Shown here piece after piece: positions 6,001 to 13,311 of a stretch of DNA of 23,900 nucleotides. The translations under genes and the position numbers were made by a program. The stretch comes from DAIRFP01 sp036794995 (GTDB lineage Bacteria; Desulfobacterota; Binatia; UBA9968), in contig DAIRFP010000061.1 in NCBI GenBank assembly GCA_036794995.1, positions 1 through 23,900 of the forward strand, given 5' to 3'. Below the pieces are notes generated by a model. That model searched no databases, was not told the origin of the DNA, and worked only from the letters and a program-made list of their open reading frames with translations. Every line of letters starts with the position of its first letter. Positions within the stretch are counted from its first letter, which is position 1.

Positions 6001-7344
6001 ATGATCCTCACGAATGCCCTTCTCGTGCCAATGACAGAAAGGCTGGAGTCGTTCCGTGGCTACGTTCGTGTCAAAGACGGGGTCATCGCGGAAGTCAGCG
6101 AAGGCTCTCCCGTAACCATCGCCGTTGACGAAGAAATCATAGACGGCGCCGGCTGCGTCTTGATGCCGGGTTTGGTTAACGCCCACACCCACCTATACCA
6201 GGTGTTACTGCGCGCCGTATGGGAAAACCTGCCGCTCTTGCCGTGGCTCAAACGGATCTACGGCGCGGCGCAAGTCCTTCGCCCGGAGCACTTCTATGCC
6301 GGGACGATGCTGGGTTGCATGGAAGCGATTCAAACCGGCGTCACCACTCTTTGCGAACACAATTTTCTCAATCCCCACCCCGAGTGCGCTTTCGACACCG
6401 TTCGCGCGATACGGGATTCCGGATTGCGTGCCGTATTTGCCAGAACGATCATGGACACCGGAGATATTGTTCCGGACTGTGTCAAAGAGAACTCCGATCA
6501 AGCCTTTCGCCATATCGACGAGATTATTGCCGCGAACAAAGACAATGATCTGCTCTCGTTTATGACCGGTCCCAACACGCCTCCGCTCAATACGACGCCG
6601 GCCTTGCTGAGAGACATTCGCAGTTTTGCCGGCGAGAAGTCCATCGGCATCAGCGCCCACGTGGCGGAGTCAAAGTCGGTGGTGGAATTCACCCGGGAGA
6701 AGCATGGGCAATCCGGGGTGGTAAAATTTCTCGACGATTTTGGTATTCCGAGCAGGACCTCCGTGTTTGCGCATTGCGTTCACATCTCAGACGAGGAGAT
6801 CCAGATCCTCAAGCAGCGGGGTGCGTCGGTTTCCCATAATCCCGTAAGCAACATGATGTTGGGGGATGGCGTCGCCCCGGTGGTGGCCATGCTGCGCCAC
6901 GGGGTGAACGTTGCCCTGGGGACCGATGGCGCGGCCAGCAATCACTCCCAGGACCTCTTTGAAACCATGAAGACCGCATCGCTGCTGCAAAAGGTCCATC
7001 ACCAGGACGCGGGGATCATCGATCCTTATGCTGTCCTCAGTATGGCCACTGTTGGCGGCGCGCGCGCCTTGGGGCTCGCCTCGCTCTGTGGAACCATCGA
7101 TTTGGGGAAGCGGGCGGATCTCATTCTGGTTCGCTTGGATACCATCCATAGCCAACCCGTGAACGATCTCTTCAGCCAGCTCGTCCACTGCGCCAAGGCC
7201 AGCGATGTGCAAACGGTCATCGTCAATGGCCGGGTTCTGATGAGAGATCGCCGGCTCGAGCTTGCGGAAGAAAGCGAGGTGTTGGACCAAGCCAAGAAAG
7301 CCAACCTCGATCTCATGACTCGCTTGGGCGCGCTGTCCTTCTAA
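6001..7344 (+). CDS. TrzA/SsnA-type amidohydrolase (deaminase or dechlorinase superfamily)
   Basis: The 447-residue protein belongs to the metal-dependent amidohydrolases of the SsnA, AtzB/TrzA and S-adenosylhomocysteine deaminase group. The metal ligands are visible: H62 and H64 in VNAHTHLYQ, H220 and E223 in SAHVAES, the histidine of FAHCVHIS, and D309 in LGTDGAASN. The N- and C-terminal beta-sandwich parts are both present (ILTNALLVPM; GKRADLILVRLD; VIVNGRVLM). Such enzymes hydrolyse C-N or C-Cl bonds on heterocycles or purines; the substrate is unknown. ATG at 6001 is preferred over an in-frame TTG at 5992. The gap to the binding-protein stop is only 12 bases, so the pair is an operon. 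Confidence 0.9.
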   Translation: MILTNALLVPMTERLESFRGYVRVKDGVIAEVSEGSPVTIAVDEEIIDGAGCVLMPGLVNAHTHLYQVLLRAVWENLPLLPWLKRIYGAAQVLRPEHFYAGTMLGCMEAIQTGVTTLCEHNFLNPHPECAFDTVRAIRDSGLRAVFARTIMDTGDIVPDCVKENSDQAFRHIDEIIAANKDNDLLSFMTGPNTPPLNTTPALLRDIRSFAGEKSIGISAHVAESKSVVEFTREKHGQSGVVKFLDDFGIPSRTSVFAHCVHISDEEIQILKQRGASVSHNPVSNMMLGDGVAPVVAMLRHGVNVALGTDGAASNHSQDLFETMKTASLLQKVHHQDAGIIDPYAVLSMATVGGARALGLASLCGTIDLGKRADLILVRLDTIHSQPVNDLFSQLVHCAKASDVQTVIVNGRVLMRDRRLELAEESEVLDQAKKANLDLMTRLGALSF

Positions 7345-7404
7345 CCCATCGGCTCCGCGGCCGTTTACTTGATGACGGCAGCGGTTCGTTTTAGAGTCCT
7401 ATCA

Positions 7405-8256
7405 ATGAAAATTCTTGTCACCGGCGCGGCGGGGCTCGTAGGCAGCCATCTGGCCCGTGGATTGGCACGGGATCACGACGTATTGGCGTTGAAACATAGC
7501 GATCTCGATATTAGCGATGCCAACGCCGTCAATCAATGCGTCTCGGCTTCCAGACCTTCGTTGGTCGTTAATTGTGCGGTGATACAGGTCGACGAGGCCG
7601 AGCAAAATCCGTCCAAAGCTCAAGCGGTCAACGTGGAAGGACCGCGATTGCTCGCCGCCGCGGCCAACCGGTTGGACGCCGAGATTGTTCACTTCAGCAC
7701 CCAATACGCCTTTGACGGCGAGCCCGTCGGCCGGCCGCCCTATACCATCGACGACGAGCCGCGACCCGTCAATATATACGGTAGAACGAAGGTTGCGAGT
7801 GAGAAAGCCGTACGTGACCTTTGTGCTCGAAGTTATATCATCCGAACCTCGTGGGTTTATGGCAGCGGCAAGAATAGCTTCCTTTGCACGGTCCATAACG
7901 ATCTCCATTCTGGCAAACCCGCGCGCGCCATCGTTGATATCTGGTCCAGCACCACCTACGTCGAAGATCTGATCCAGCGCCTGCTGCTGATTCGCGCTAA
8001 GCGACGTTACGGCACCTATCATATCGTTAACGAGGGTGTTTGCTCGTACTATGAATTCGCCCTGGAGGCGGGACGTCTCGTCGGCTTGAATCGAGAGCAG
8101 CTCGACCCGCTGATCGAAGTGATGAAAGAAACGGAAATGCAGAGAATCGCCGCTCGCCCCCGCTACACGCCGATGCGTTGCTTACTGTCGGAAGAGCTCG
8201 GCCTGCCGCCCATGCGAGACTGGCGCTCTGCCCTGGCGGCGTATGTCAAGACGTAG
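7405..8256 (+). CDS. SDR-family reductase, dTDP-4-dehydrorhamnose reductase (RmlD)-like
   Basis: The 283-residue product starts MKILVTGAAGLVGSHLARGL, a Rossmann NAD(P)-binding motif right at the N-terminus. This is why I choose the ATG at 7405 and not the longer frame from 7369. The catalytic YxxxK is in NIYGRTKVASEKAV, with the preceding VHFSTQYAFDG typical of RmlD-type extended SDRs. The C-terminal half (YGTYHIVNEGVCSYYEFALE) also matches RmlD. RmlD makes dTDP-L-rhamnose, but no rml genes are near. Given the setting it could reduce another keto-sugar or carbonyl compound. It lies 60 bases after the amidohydrolase, on the same strand. Confidence 0.85.
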   Translation: MKILVTGAAGLVGSHLARGLARDHDVLALKHSDLDISDANAVNQCVSASRPSLVVNCAVIQVDEAEQNPSKAQAVNVEGPRLLAAAANRLDAEIVHFSTQYAFDGEPVGRPPYTIDDEPRPVNIYGRTKVASEKAVRDLCARSYIIRTSWVYGSGKNSFLCTVHNDLHSGKPARAIVDIWSSTTYVEDLIQRLLLIRAKRRYGTYHIVNEGVCSYYEFALEAGRLVGLNREQLDPLIEVMKETEMQRIAARPRYTPMRCLLSEELGLPPMRDWRSALAAYVKT

Positions 8257-8401
8257 TCCAACGCAGTTTCGAGTTGCCCGGACACCCATCACTCAAAACT
8301 CCAGCACGCCAAAAGCCCCTTCCAGTTCCGCGTTGACAGCCATCTGCCGAAACGAGTAGAAGCCTATTGGAACGAGGAAAGTCTCAAACCAGGAGGTCGT
8401 T

Positions 8402-8572
8402 ATGGCGCAACTCCCGGTCATCGACACGGACGGGCATGGATTGGAACGACAATCGGCCATCCCGAAATATCTCGAATCGGCCTGGAACAAACAGCCGACG
8501 CCGCTCTGGCCCGGAGACCAACCCTTGGAAAAGATTCTCTATAAAAACGCCAGGGATCTGTTCGATCTTTGA
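8402..8572 (+). pseudogene. N-terminal stub of an amidohydrolase_2 protein
   Basis: A strong ribosome binding site (AGGAGGTCGTT then ATG) opens a 56-codon frame that begins MAQLPVIDTDGHGLERQSA. The opening closely parallels that of the intact amidohydrolase at 11045-12118 (MAGLVIDADGHVMEQ), including the metal-binding DxDGH. Full enzymes of this family have about 350 residues; here the frame stops at 8570-8572 and the next gene starts 22 bases on. It is most simply the remains of an amidohydrolase whose body was deleted, though a translated 56-residue leader for the downstream binding protein cannot be excluded. Confidence 0.5.
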
Positions 8573-8594
8573 GCAACACGTATTAGGAGGGTTA

Positions 8595-9584
8595 ATGGCA
8601 CGATTTATTCGCAATACGGTTAGGTTCTTATTTGCTTTTTATTTGATCGCGTGCGGCTCCGCCCGAGCTGCGGACAACGTTCGGGTCGCTTACAGCTCGG
8701 TCAATCCTCATGCCTTGCTGGCTTGGGTCGCGGAACATCGGGGACTCTACACAAAGTATGGTCTCTCCTCTGTGTTGGTTTATGTGCCCGGCGGCTCCGT
8801 ATCTATTCAAGCGCTGGTTTCGGGAGATATCGACTTGGCTCAGTTAACCGGCCCGCCGGGCGTTATCGCCAACATGAAAGGCGCGGATATCGTGTATATC
8901 GCCATGACCGACGACAAGATGGGTTATCAACTGGTGACGCGCCAGGATGTCAAAAGAGCCGCCGATCTGAAGGGCAAACGGTTAGGGATCAGCCGTTTTG
9001 GGTCGTCGTCTGATTTCAGCACGAAAGTGTTGCTGAAAAAGATCGGCATCGATCCCAAGGAGGTATCGATTCTCCAGATCGGCAATGAAACCCAGCGGCT
9101 GGTGGCGCTCAAGTCCGGCGGCATCGACGGTTCAATTTTTAACGCCCCCTTCGGCGCCGAGGCAAAAAAGTTCAACTTTAACGTTCTCGCCGACGCCGGC
9201 GCGCTCAACATCCCGTATTTCAACACGGGGATCTGCGGCAGTACTCAAATGATGCAGAAAAATGAGACTCGGATATTGAATTTTCTCCGCGCCTACCTGG
9301 AGGCGATCAAGATCTTCAAGTCGGAGCCGGAATATACCTTGAAGGCGCTTTCCCAGTTTAGCAAGGTAACCGACCAGGACTTGCTCAAAGAGGCTTACGA
9401 GTACAATAAGGCGCGCATCCCCGACGTTCCGTACCCTTCCCTGGTCGCCATGCAAGCCGTGGTGGACACCCTCGCGGAGAGCGATCCGAAGGCAGCCAAA
9501 GCCGACGCTAAAAAGTTTATCAATGACCGCTTCCTGAAGAAGCTTGAAGAAGAAGGCTTCGTGCAGAAGTTATCGGGTCGATAG
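8595..9584 (+). CDS. ABC-type solute-binding protein, NitT/TauT family
   Basis: The 329-residue protein starts at the ATG at 8595, five bases after AGGAGGG; the open frame extends further upstream but without a comparable site. The export signal (ARFIRNTVRFLFAFYLIACG) may be a type I signal ending at ARA, or a lipoprotein signal, since LIAC fits a lipobox. The mature part shows AEHRGLYTKYGLSSVLVYV, LVSGDIDLAQL, DLKGKRLGISRFGSSSD and the ending LEEEGFVQKLSGR. It is clearly a paralogue of the proteins at 4999, 13312 and 21433. It probably captures a small organic ligand in the periplasm. No transporter membrane genes follow; a toxin-antitoxin pair is next. Confidence 0.9.
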   Translation: MARFIRNTVRFLFAFYLIACGSARAADNVRVAYSSVNPHALLAWVAEHRGLYTKYGLSSVLVYVPGGSVSIQALVSGDIDLAQLTGPPGVIANMKGADIVYIAMTDDKMGYQLVTRQDVKRAADLKGKRLGISRFGSSSDFSTKVLLKKIGIDPKEVSILQIGNETQRLVALKSGGIDGSIFNAPFGAEAKKFNFNVLADAGALNIPYFNTGICGSTQMMQKNETRILNFLRAYLEAIKIFKSEPEYTLKALSQFSKVTDQDLLKEAYEYNKARIPDVPYPSLVAMQAVVDTLAESDPKAAKADAKKFINDRFLKKLEEEGFVQKLSGR

Positions 9585-9673
9585 GAAGCCTCCAGGGAGC
9601 CAAACCGATTCCTAGGACGGGTCCTCGTGTATTGAAGGTTTCCTCCGCCCCGACCAAGAGAGTTAGGAAATTA

Positions 9674-9702
9674 TTGACAGCATTCTGTACGTTATTTATA
9701 CT
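9674..9702 (+). promoter_or_regulatory. Near-consensus sigma70 promoter of the toxin-antitoxin pair
   Basis: TTGACA at 9674-9679 and TATACT at 9697-9702 are separated by exactly 17 bases. This is a perfect -35 box and a -10 box with one difference from TATAAT. It lies 22 bases before the antitoxin ATG at 9725, where GAGGAG serves as ribosome binding site. It is the clearest promoter in the window. Confidence 0.75.
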
Positions 9703-9724
9703 CCCTTCACGAGGAGTCCATCCA

Positions 9725-10012
9725 ATGGCGATTTCATCAAAGGACATTATCCCCCTGACCCGTGCGCGGGCCGCCCTGACAAAACTGTGTGCACAGGTCA
9801 AGCGCGAACATGGGGAAAAGATTCTGACTAAAAACGGGGAAAGCTGCGCGGCTTTGATTGATGCGGAACGGCTGGATTATTATCACCGCCTGGAACGAGA
9901 GCATGTGCATCTCACGTTGCTCGAAGACGCCGTTCGTGGAGTTGAGGAGGTTAACGCGGGAAAACTTCTGACTGTGGCCAAACTCAAAGCTCGGTATGGC
10001 CGCCAAGTCTAG
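9725..10012 (+). CDS. Type II antitoxin, Phd/YefM-like
   Basis: The 95-residue product starts at ATG 9725 with GAGGAG 9-10 bases upstream; the longer frame from 9632 would include the promoter. Text such as IPLTRARAALTKLCAQVKRE and EKILTKNGESCAALIDAERL is typical of Phd/YefM antitoxins: an N-terminal DNA-binding half and a disordered-to-helical C-terminal tail that wraps the toxin. Its last 17 bases overlap the toxin start at 9996, which couples translation. The protein would neutralise the neighbouring ParE-like toxin and probably repress the promoter at 9674-9702. Confidence 0.8.
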   Translation: MAISSKDIIPLTRARAALTKLCAQVKREHGEKILTKNGESCAALIDAERLDYYHRLEREHVHLTLLEDAVRGVEEVNAGKLLTVAKLKARYGRQV

Positions 10013-10367
10013 GCTGTTTTTCACCCAAAATTTCGCCGCTAATTTAGACTCGATTCAATTATTTCTAGGGCCCGACGGTCGGTTAGCGTTTCGGCGCCTT
10101 CTAGCCCGAATATTCGAAGATATATGCCCTAAGCTCGCGCGCTTTCCTCTTTCCGGCCGTTCTTTCTTGGCTCATCGAATCGGGTCCCAGGAAGCTCAGA
10201 TCATTTTGGATCGACTCGGGGGTATCCTTCGCAAGGGAGACGATCTGCGAGAGTTTACGGTCGACGACTATGTCACGCTCTACTTGGTGCGGAGTCAACG
10301 ACTTTACTTTTTGGCCATCAAACATCACCGTCAACTTTCCTTTGACTTGCAACGTTTCTGGCCGTAG
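9996..10367 (+). CDS. Type II toxin, RelE/ParE-like
   Basis: The 123-residue protein opens SRLFFTQNFAANLDSIQLFL and ends LVRSQRLYFLAIKHHRQLSF, the start and final strands of the compact ParE/RelE fold. RelE members cut mRNA on the ribosome and ParE members poison gyrase; the sequence alone does not decide between them. It overlaps the antitoxin by 17 bases in another frame, a common TA arrangement. The length is slightly above the usual 90-110 residues because of a longer central part (about 25-60). The frame looks intact. Confidence 0.75.
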   Translation: MAAKSRLFFTQNFAANLDSIQLFLGPDGRLAFRRLLARIFEDICPKLARFPLSGRSFLAHRIGSQEAQIILDRLGGILRKGDDLREFTVDDYVTLYLVRSQRLYFLAIKHHRQLSFDLQRFWP

Positions 10368-10531
10368 CGCAATTACCGAGGGCCAGCCCAAGACCACGAA
10401 AGTCGACGTTAGGACTTCATCACCGATGGTCATCTCACGAAGGTGGAAGAAGAAGCTTCCTGCAAAAATTGTCGGTAGGGTAGTTCTTCGCTGCTAGTCT
10501 AGTTCTAGTTCGGTCGGAACAGCTTCTAGCC

Positions 10532-10568
10532 CTAAGCCCGACTTAGGATTACCCCCAACTGGGCTTAG
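10532..10568. repeat. 8-bp inverted repeat in front of the lipoprotein gene
   Basis: CTAAGCCC at 10532-10539 and GGGCTTAG at 10561-10568 are perfect inverted copies 21 bases apart. TATAAT follows at 10574-10579, so the repeat may be an operator or a terminator relic for the toxin gene. The stretch 10368-10588 holds no other supported gene. Confidence 0.35.
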
Positions 10569-10588
10569 TGCTTTATAATGTTTGGATA

Positions 10589-10987
10589 ATGCGTGTTCCG
10601 ACGTGCCGAACCCGTAAATTGGGCATCAGTAAGTTTACAGATCCCCTAACGATCAGAAGATATACGTGTTTCGTTGTTTTCTCAATCTTGCTCATTTGCG
10701 GTTGTTACACTCCAGAGCGCCCGAAAATCACGACCATCTCAAAGTCTCCTGTCTTCCGACCAACTGAATCGAAACAAATCGAGACAATCGAGCAGGCGAT
10801 GGCCGCTATCATCACGATCGGCCGTGACGATCTCGGCTTACCAGTGGTGGATCCTTTGCACGTGAATCTCCACAAAAACACGGCTTCCTTTGCATACTGG
10901 GGATGGCGATGCGCCCACGATGAAGTGGTTTGTCAAACTTCGAGTTTACGGTGTGAGAAACGGACTAGTTTCGGAACAGCAGCTTGA
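10589..10987 (+). CDS. Putative lipoprotein, possibly frameshifted near its 3' end
   Basis: The 132-residue frame from ATG 10589 has a hydrophobic segment ending in a lipobox (FVVFSILLICGCYTPE; LICGC). The mature part, with IETIEQAMAAIITIGRDDLG and LPVVDPLHVNLHKNTASF, looks like a genuine conserved domain, but I cannot name the family. The last 28 or so residues lose this character. Another frame from 10920 to 11006 reads MKWFVKLRVYGVRNGLVSEQ and looks more protein-like, which suggests a frameshift around 10900-10920. TATAAT at 10574-10579 could be the -10 element, but it would put transcription almost at the ATG. Lower GC than the surrounding genes. Confidence 0.5.
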   Translation: MRVPTCRTRKLGISKFTDPLTIRRYTCFVVFSILLICGCYTPERPKITTISKSPVFRPTESKQIETIEQAMAAIITIGRDDLGLPVVDPLHVNLHKNTASFAYWGWRCAHDEVVCQTSSLRCEKRTSFGTAA

Positions 10988-11044
10988 AAGTTTCAAGACC
11001 CAGTAGTTCGAGAACAATTTAGTCCGGTCGCTGTGTTAGCCCCG

Positions 11045-12118
11045 TTAATTTCCCCTCGCCTTCTTCACCGCCGCGATATCGCCCTCGCTAAAACGGTAGA
11101 ACCGGACCGGATTATCGAAGAGCATCTTTTGTTTGATCTCTTCGGATAGATCCTTGCGAGCCATCAGGTGCGGCAGGTCGCCGCCGAACTGGTCGCGCTC
11201 GCGCTCGTGGGGAAAATCGGAGGCCCACATGAGCACGTCGGGGCGGAGCAGGTCGACGACGTAGGGAGCGGTGCGCTCTTCGACTTCCATGGTGACGAAG
11301 ATGTTGCCGCTCTTAAAAAAATAGCTCGGCGGATTCTTTAGCTGCGGCGCCAGACGCGCGGCGAATTTTTCGTAGTCTTCCTCCATCCGGTCCATCATGA
11401 ACGGCACCCACCCGGCCCCCGCTTCCAGATAGGCAACGCGCAACTTAGGAAACTCCTGGAAAACACCTTGAAACATCATATTGGTGATCTGCAGGAACAA
11501 CCCTACCGGGTGTTCCAGCATGTGCGCCTCCAGAAAGCTCGCGACGCGGTCGAGCCCCAGGTTCTGGCTGACCCCGCCGTGAATCGCCAGCGGCACATCG
11601 AGCCTTTGAGCTTCGTCATAGATTTCGTGAAAAACCGGCGCGCCGTAGAGTGGAGTTCGATTGTTTGTCACCGACGGTAACAGGCCGCCGACAAAGCCGA
11701 GCTGTTTCACTGCCCGCCTGAGTTCCGCGGCGGCGGCTTTGGGATCCTGCGGCGCAAGCAGCGCGACCCCTTTAAGGCGCGGCGTCTGGCTGATGAAGCG
11801 GTGGTGCAGCCAGTCGTTGTAGCCTTGCGCAAGAGCGGAGGCCCAGGCCGGTAACTGGATCATTCCCAAGGCCAAAGCCGAAGTGGGGTAAAGCACGGCG
11901 CAATCGATGCCGTTTTCATTCTGAAAGCGAATCCAGGCTTCGGCGTCCGGGTCTTCGCGTTTGCCTTTGCGCGAGAGGCCTCGCTGCCAACCATCGGCAT
12001 CGAACATGGGCCAGGTAGTATGCCAGTTCATTTCGCCGAAGTTTCCCTTGATGTGATTGAAGAGATCCTGGTGCTGTTCCATCACATGACCGTCCGCATC
12101 GATGACGAGTCCTGCCAT
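11045..12118 (-). CDS. Amidohydrolase_2-family metal-dependent hydrolase or decarboxylase
   Basis: The 357-residue protein has the TIM-barrel amidohydrolase_2 layout. It starts VIDADGHVMEQ, with a DxDGH variant of the usual HxH metal motif. H180 lies in VPLAIHGG, then LRVAYLEAGAGWVPFMMDRM, and finally D301 in LMWASDFPHE. ACMSD-like members of this family decarboxylate or hydrolyse aromatic and related acids. An ATG at 12118 has AGGAGA eight bases upstream. It follows the binding-protein gene at 12137-13144 by 18 bases, so the two form an operon and the ligand captured outside may be the substrate here. All expected ligands are present and the length is normal. Confidence 0.88.
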   Translation of the reverse strand: MAGLVIDADGHVMEQHQDLFNHIKGNFGEMNWHTTWPMFDADGWQRGLSRKGKREDPDAEAWIRFQNENGIDCAVLYPTSALALGMIQLPAWASALAQGYNDWLHHRFISQTPRLKGVALLAPQDPKAAAAELRRAVKQLGFVGGLLPSVTNNRTPLYGAPVFHEIYDEAQRLDVPLAIHGGVSQNLGLDRVASFLEAHMLEHPVGLFLQITNMMFQGVFQEFPKLRVAYLEAGAGWVPFMMDRMEEDYEKFAARLAPQLKNPPSYFFKSGNIFVTMEVEERTAPYVVDLLRPDVLMWASDFPHERERDQFGGDLPHLMARKDLSEEIKQKMLFDNPVRFYRFSEGDIAAVKKARGN

Positions 12119-12136
12119 TTGACAATCTCCTAAGCG

Positions 12137-13144
12137 CTACTGCAGAAAAATCTTCTGATACTCTTTCTTCTTCTTTTCGTAATCTTCTTTGCCAAACTGA
12201 TACATCTGCACGAACTTGATCTTGTCCGCGTCGGCCAGGGGCGGATGAATGCCTTTGCGATTGACGAACTCACCGGTGTCAGCCTGAATCTTCATGCTCT
12301 CGTCGTCCAGAAAAAAGTCGATGAATGCTTTGCCGGTGTTAGGCCGCGGCGCCTTGGCTCCCAAGCTGATGTACTGGCCGTCACCGAGCATGGTGTAGTC
12401 GCGCACGTAATCGAGATTAGCCCCCTGCTTGTTATAGGTTAGCACAAAGCGGACAAAAGTAATTCCCACCGGCGTTTCCCCGGTGCCGACACGGTCCGCC
12501 GCGGGCACGATGGACTCGACAAACACGGGTCTTGCGGCCGCAAGGTCGCGGATGAATTTCTCCGCCCGCGCTTTCGGCATGATTTTATCCAGGCTGGCGA
12601 GCCACTGAGTCGTTAAGGTGTGGTTCACCGGATGCGGCATGACGAGCTTGCCGCGGTACTCCGGCCTAACGACGTCTTCTAAAGTCTTCGGCGCCTCCGA
12701 CGCCTTGATGCCGTTCTTGTTATAGATAACGCCGTACAAAACGTTGCGGTAGCGGGCGCCGAGGACCGGGTCGATGGCATCCTTGGCAAATCCTTTCAGC
12801 GACGGCGATTCGTATTTGGTAAAAGCCCCTTCCTTGAACATCAAATGCATATGATCGCCGGTGGTCGCCACCACGTCGAAGATCGGCTTGCCGACACGGT
12901 ACTCACTCAGAGCACGATCCATAACCTCCGTCGATGATCCCCGCCAGTATTCCATTTGGAGGCCGGTCTTCGATTGAAAGGCCTTTTGGAGCGCGTCGGC
13001 GGTAAACGTCTCCATGGAGGTGTAGACGATCACTTTCCCGCCTTCTTTCTTGGCGGCTTCAATGAGTGTCGCCGTTTGTCCGAAGGCGGGTGGCGCCAAC
13101 AAGATTAGCAGCCATCCGAAAAACAAAGTCGAAAGCCTGCGCAT
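12137..13144 (-). CDS. Extracellular solute-binding protein, AfuA/FbpA-like (type 2 periplasmic)
   Basis: The 335-residue protein has a signal peptide ending near PPAFGQ at residue 23, then EAAKKEGGKVIVYTSMETFT, the hallmark opening of the Fe3+/iminosugar/putrescine-type binding family. Further signatures are FDVVATTGDHMHLM, EYRGKLVMPHP and the LGAKAPRPNTGKAFIDFFL segment. It is not a close relative of the NitT/TauT proteins in this window. An iron ligand is not implied: many members bind organic compounds. AAGGAG sits eight bases before the ATG. The amidohydrolase starts 18 bases after the stop. No permease gene is adjacent. Confidence 0.88.
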   Translation of the reverse strand: MRRLSTLFFGWLLILLAPPAFGQTATLIEAAKKEGGKVIVYTSMETFTADALQKAFQSKTGLQMEYWRGSSTEVMDRALSEYRVGKPIFDVVATTGDHMHLMFKEGAFTKYESPSLKGFAKDAIDPVLGARYRNVLYGVIYNKNGIKASEAPKTLEDVVRPEYRGKLVMPHPVNHTLTTQWLASLDKIMPKARAEKFIRDLAAARPVFVESIVPAADRVGTGETPVGITFVRFVLTYNKQGANLDYVRDYTMLGDGQYISLGAKAPRPNTGKAFIDFFLDDESMKIQADTGEFVNRKGIHPPLADADKIKFVQMYQFGKEDYEKKKKEYQKIFLQ

Positions 13145-13238
13145 AGGAAGACTCCTTTTCTAGTTTGGGTGAGTGTCAGACATCCTGGCTGGACTTATAT
13201 TGCGGCGATTCCGGCCCCGTCAAGTTGACTCCGCAATT

Positions 13239-13281
13239 GTCATTCTGAACCCGCAAGGTAAAGAATCTCGATTCACGCGAC
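13239..13281. repeat. Dispersed-repeat-like fragment (CATTCTGA...AAGAATCT type)
   Basis: The plus strand reads GTCATTCTGAACCCGCAAGG and then TAAAGAATCTCGATTCACG. This resembles a dispersed intergenic motif I recall from many genomes (GTCATTCTGAGCGAAGCGAA followed by GAATCT). It sits in the 167-base space between two binding-protein genes. Identification is from memory and only one copy is seen here. Confidence 0.3.
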
Positions 13282-13311
13282 AACGATCGCAATATGCCGG
13301 GACTGATTTCC

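Noticed and set aside
7402..8022. 206-residue minus-strand frame within the RmlD-like gene
   Set aside because: The plus strand carries a full NAD(P)-binding motif and catalytic YxxxK; the minus frame is a shadow.
8293..8490. Minus-strand frame ending in YSFRQMAVNAELEGAFGVLE-like text
   Set aside because: The last 20 residues look protein-like and might be a relic, but the frame overlaps the plus-strand stub with a strong ribosome binding site and I recognise no family.
8367..8594. Upstream extension of the second NitT/TauT receptor frame
   Set aside because: It would hide the signal peptide 76 residues inside; the ATG at 8595 has AGGAGGG at the right distance.
10270..10497. 75-residue frame overlapping the ParE-like toxin and continuing to 10497
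   Set aside because: Its first third is the toxin gene in another frame, and no ribosome binding site or known motif is seen.
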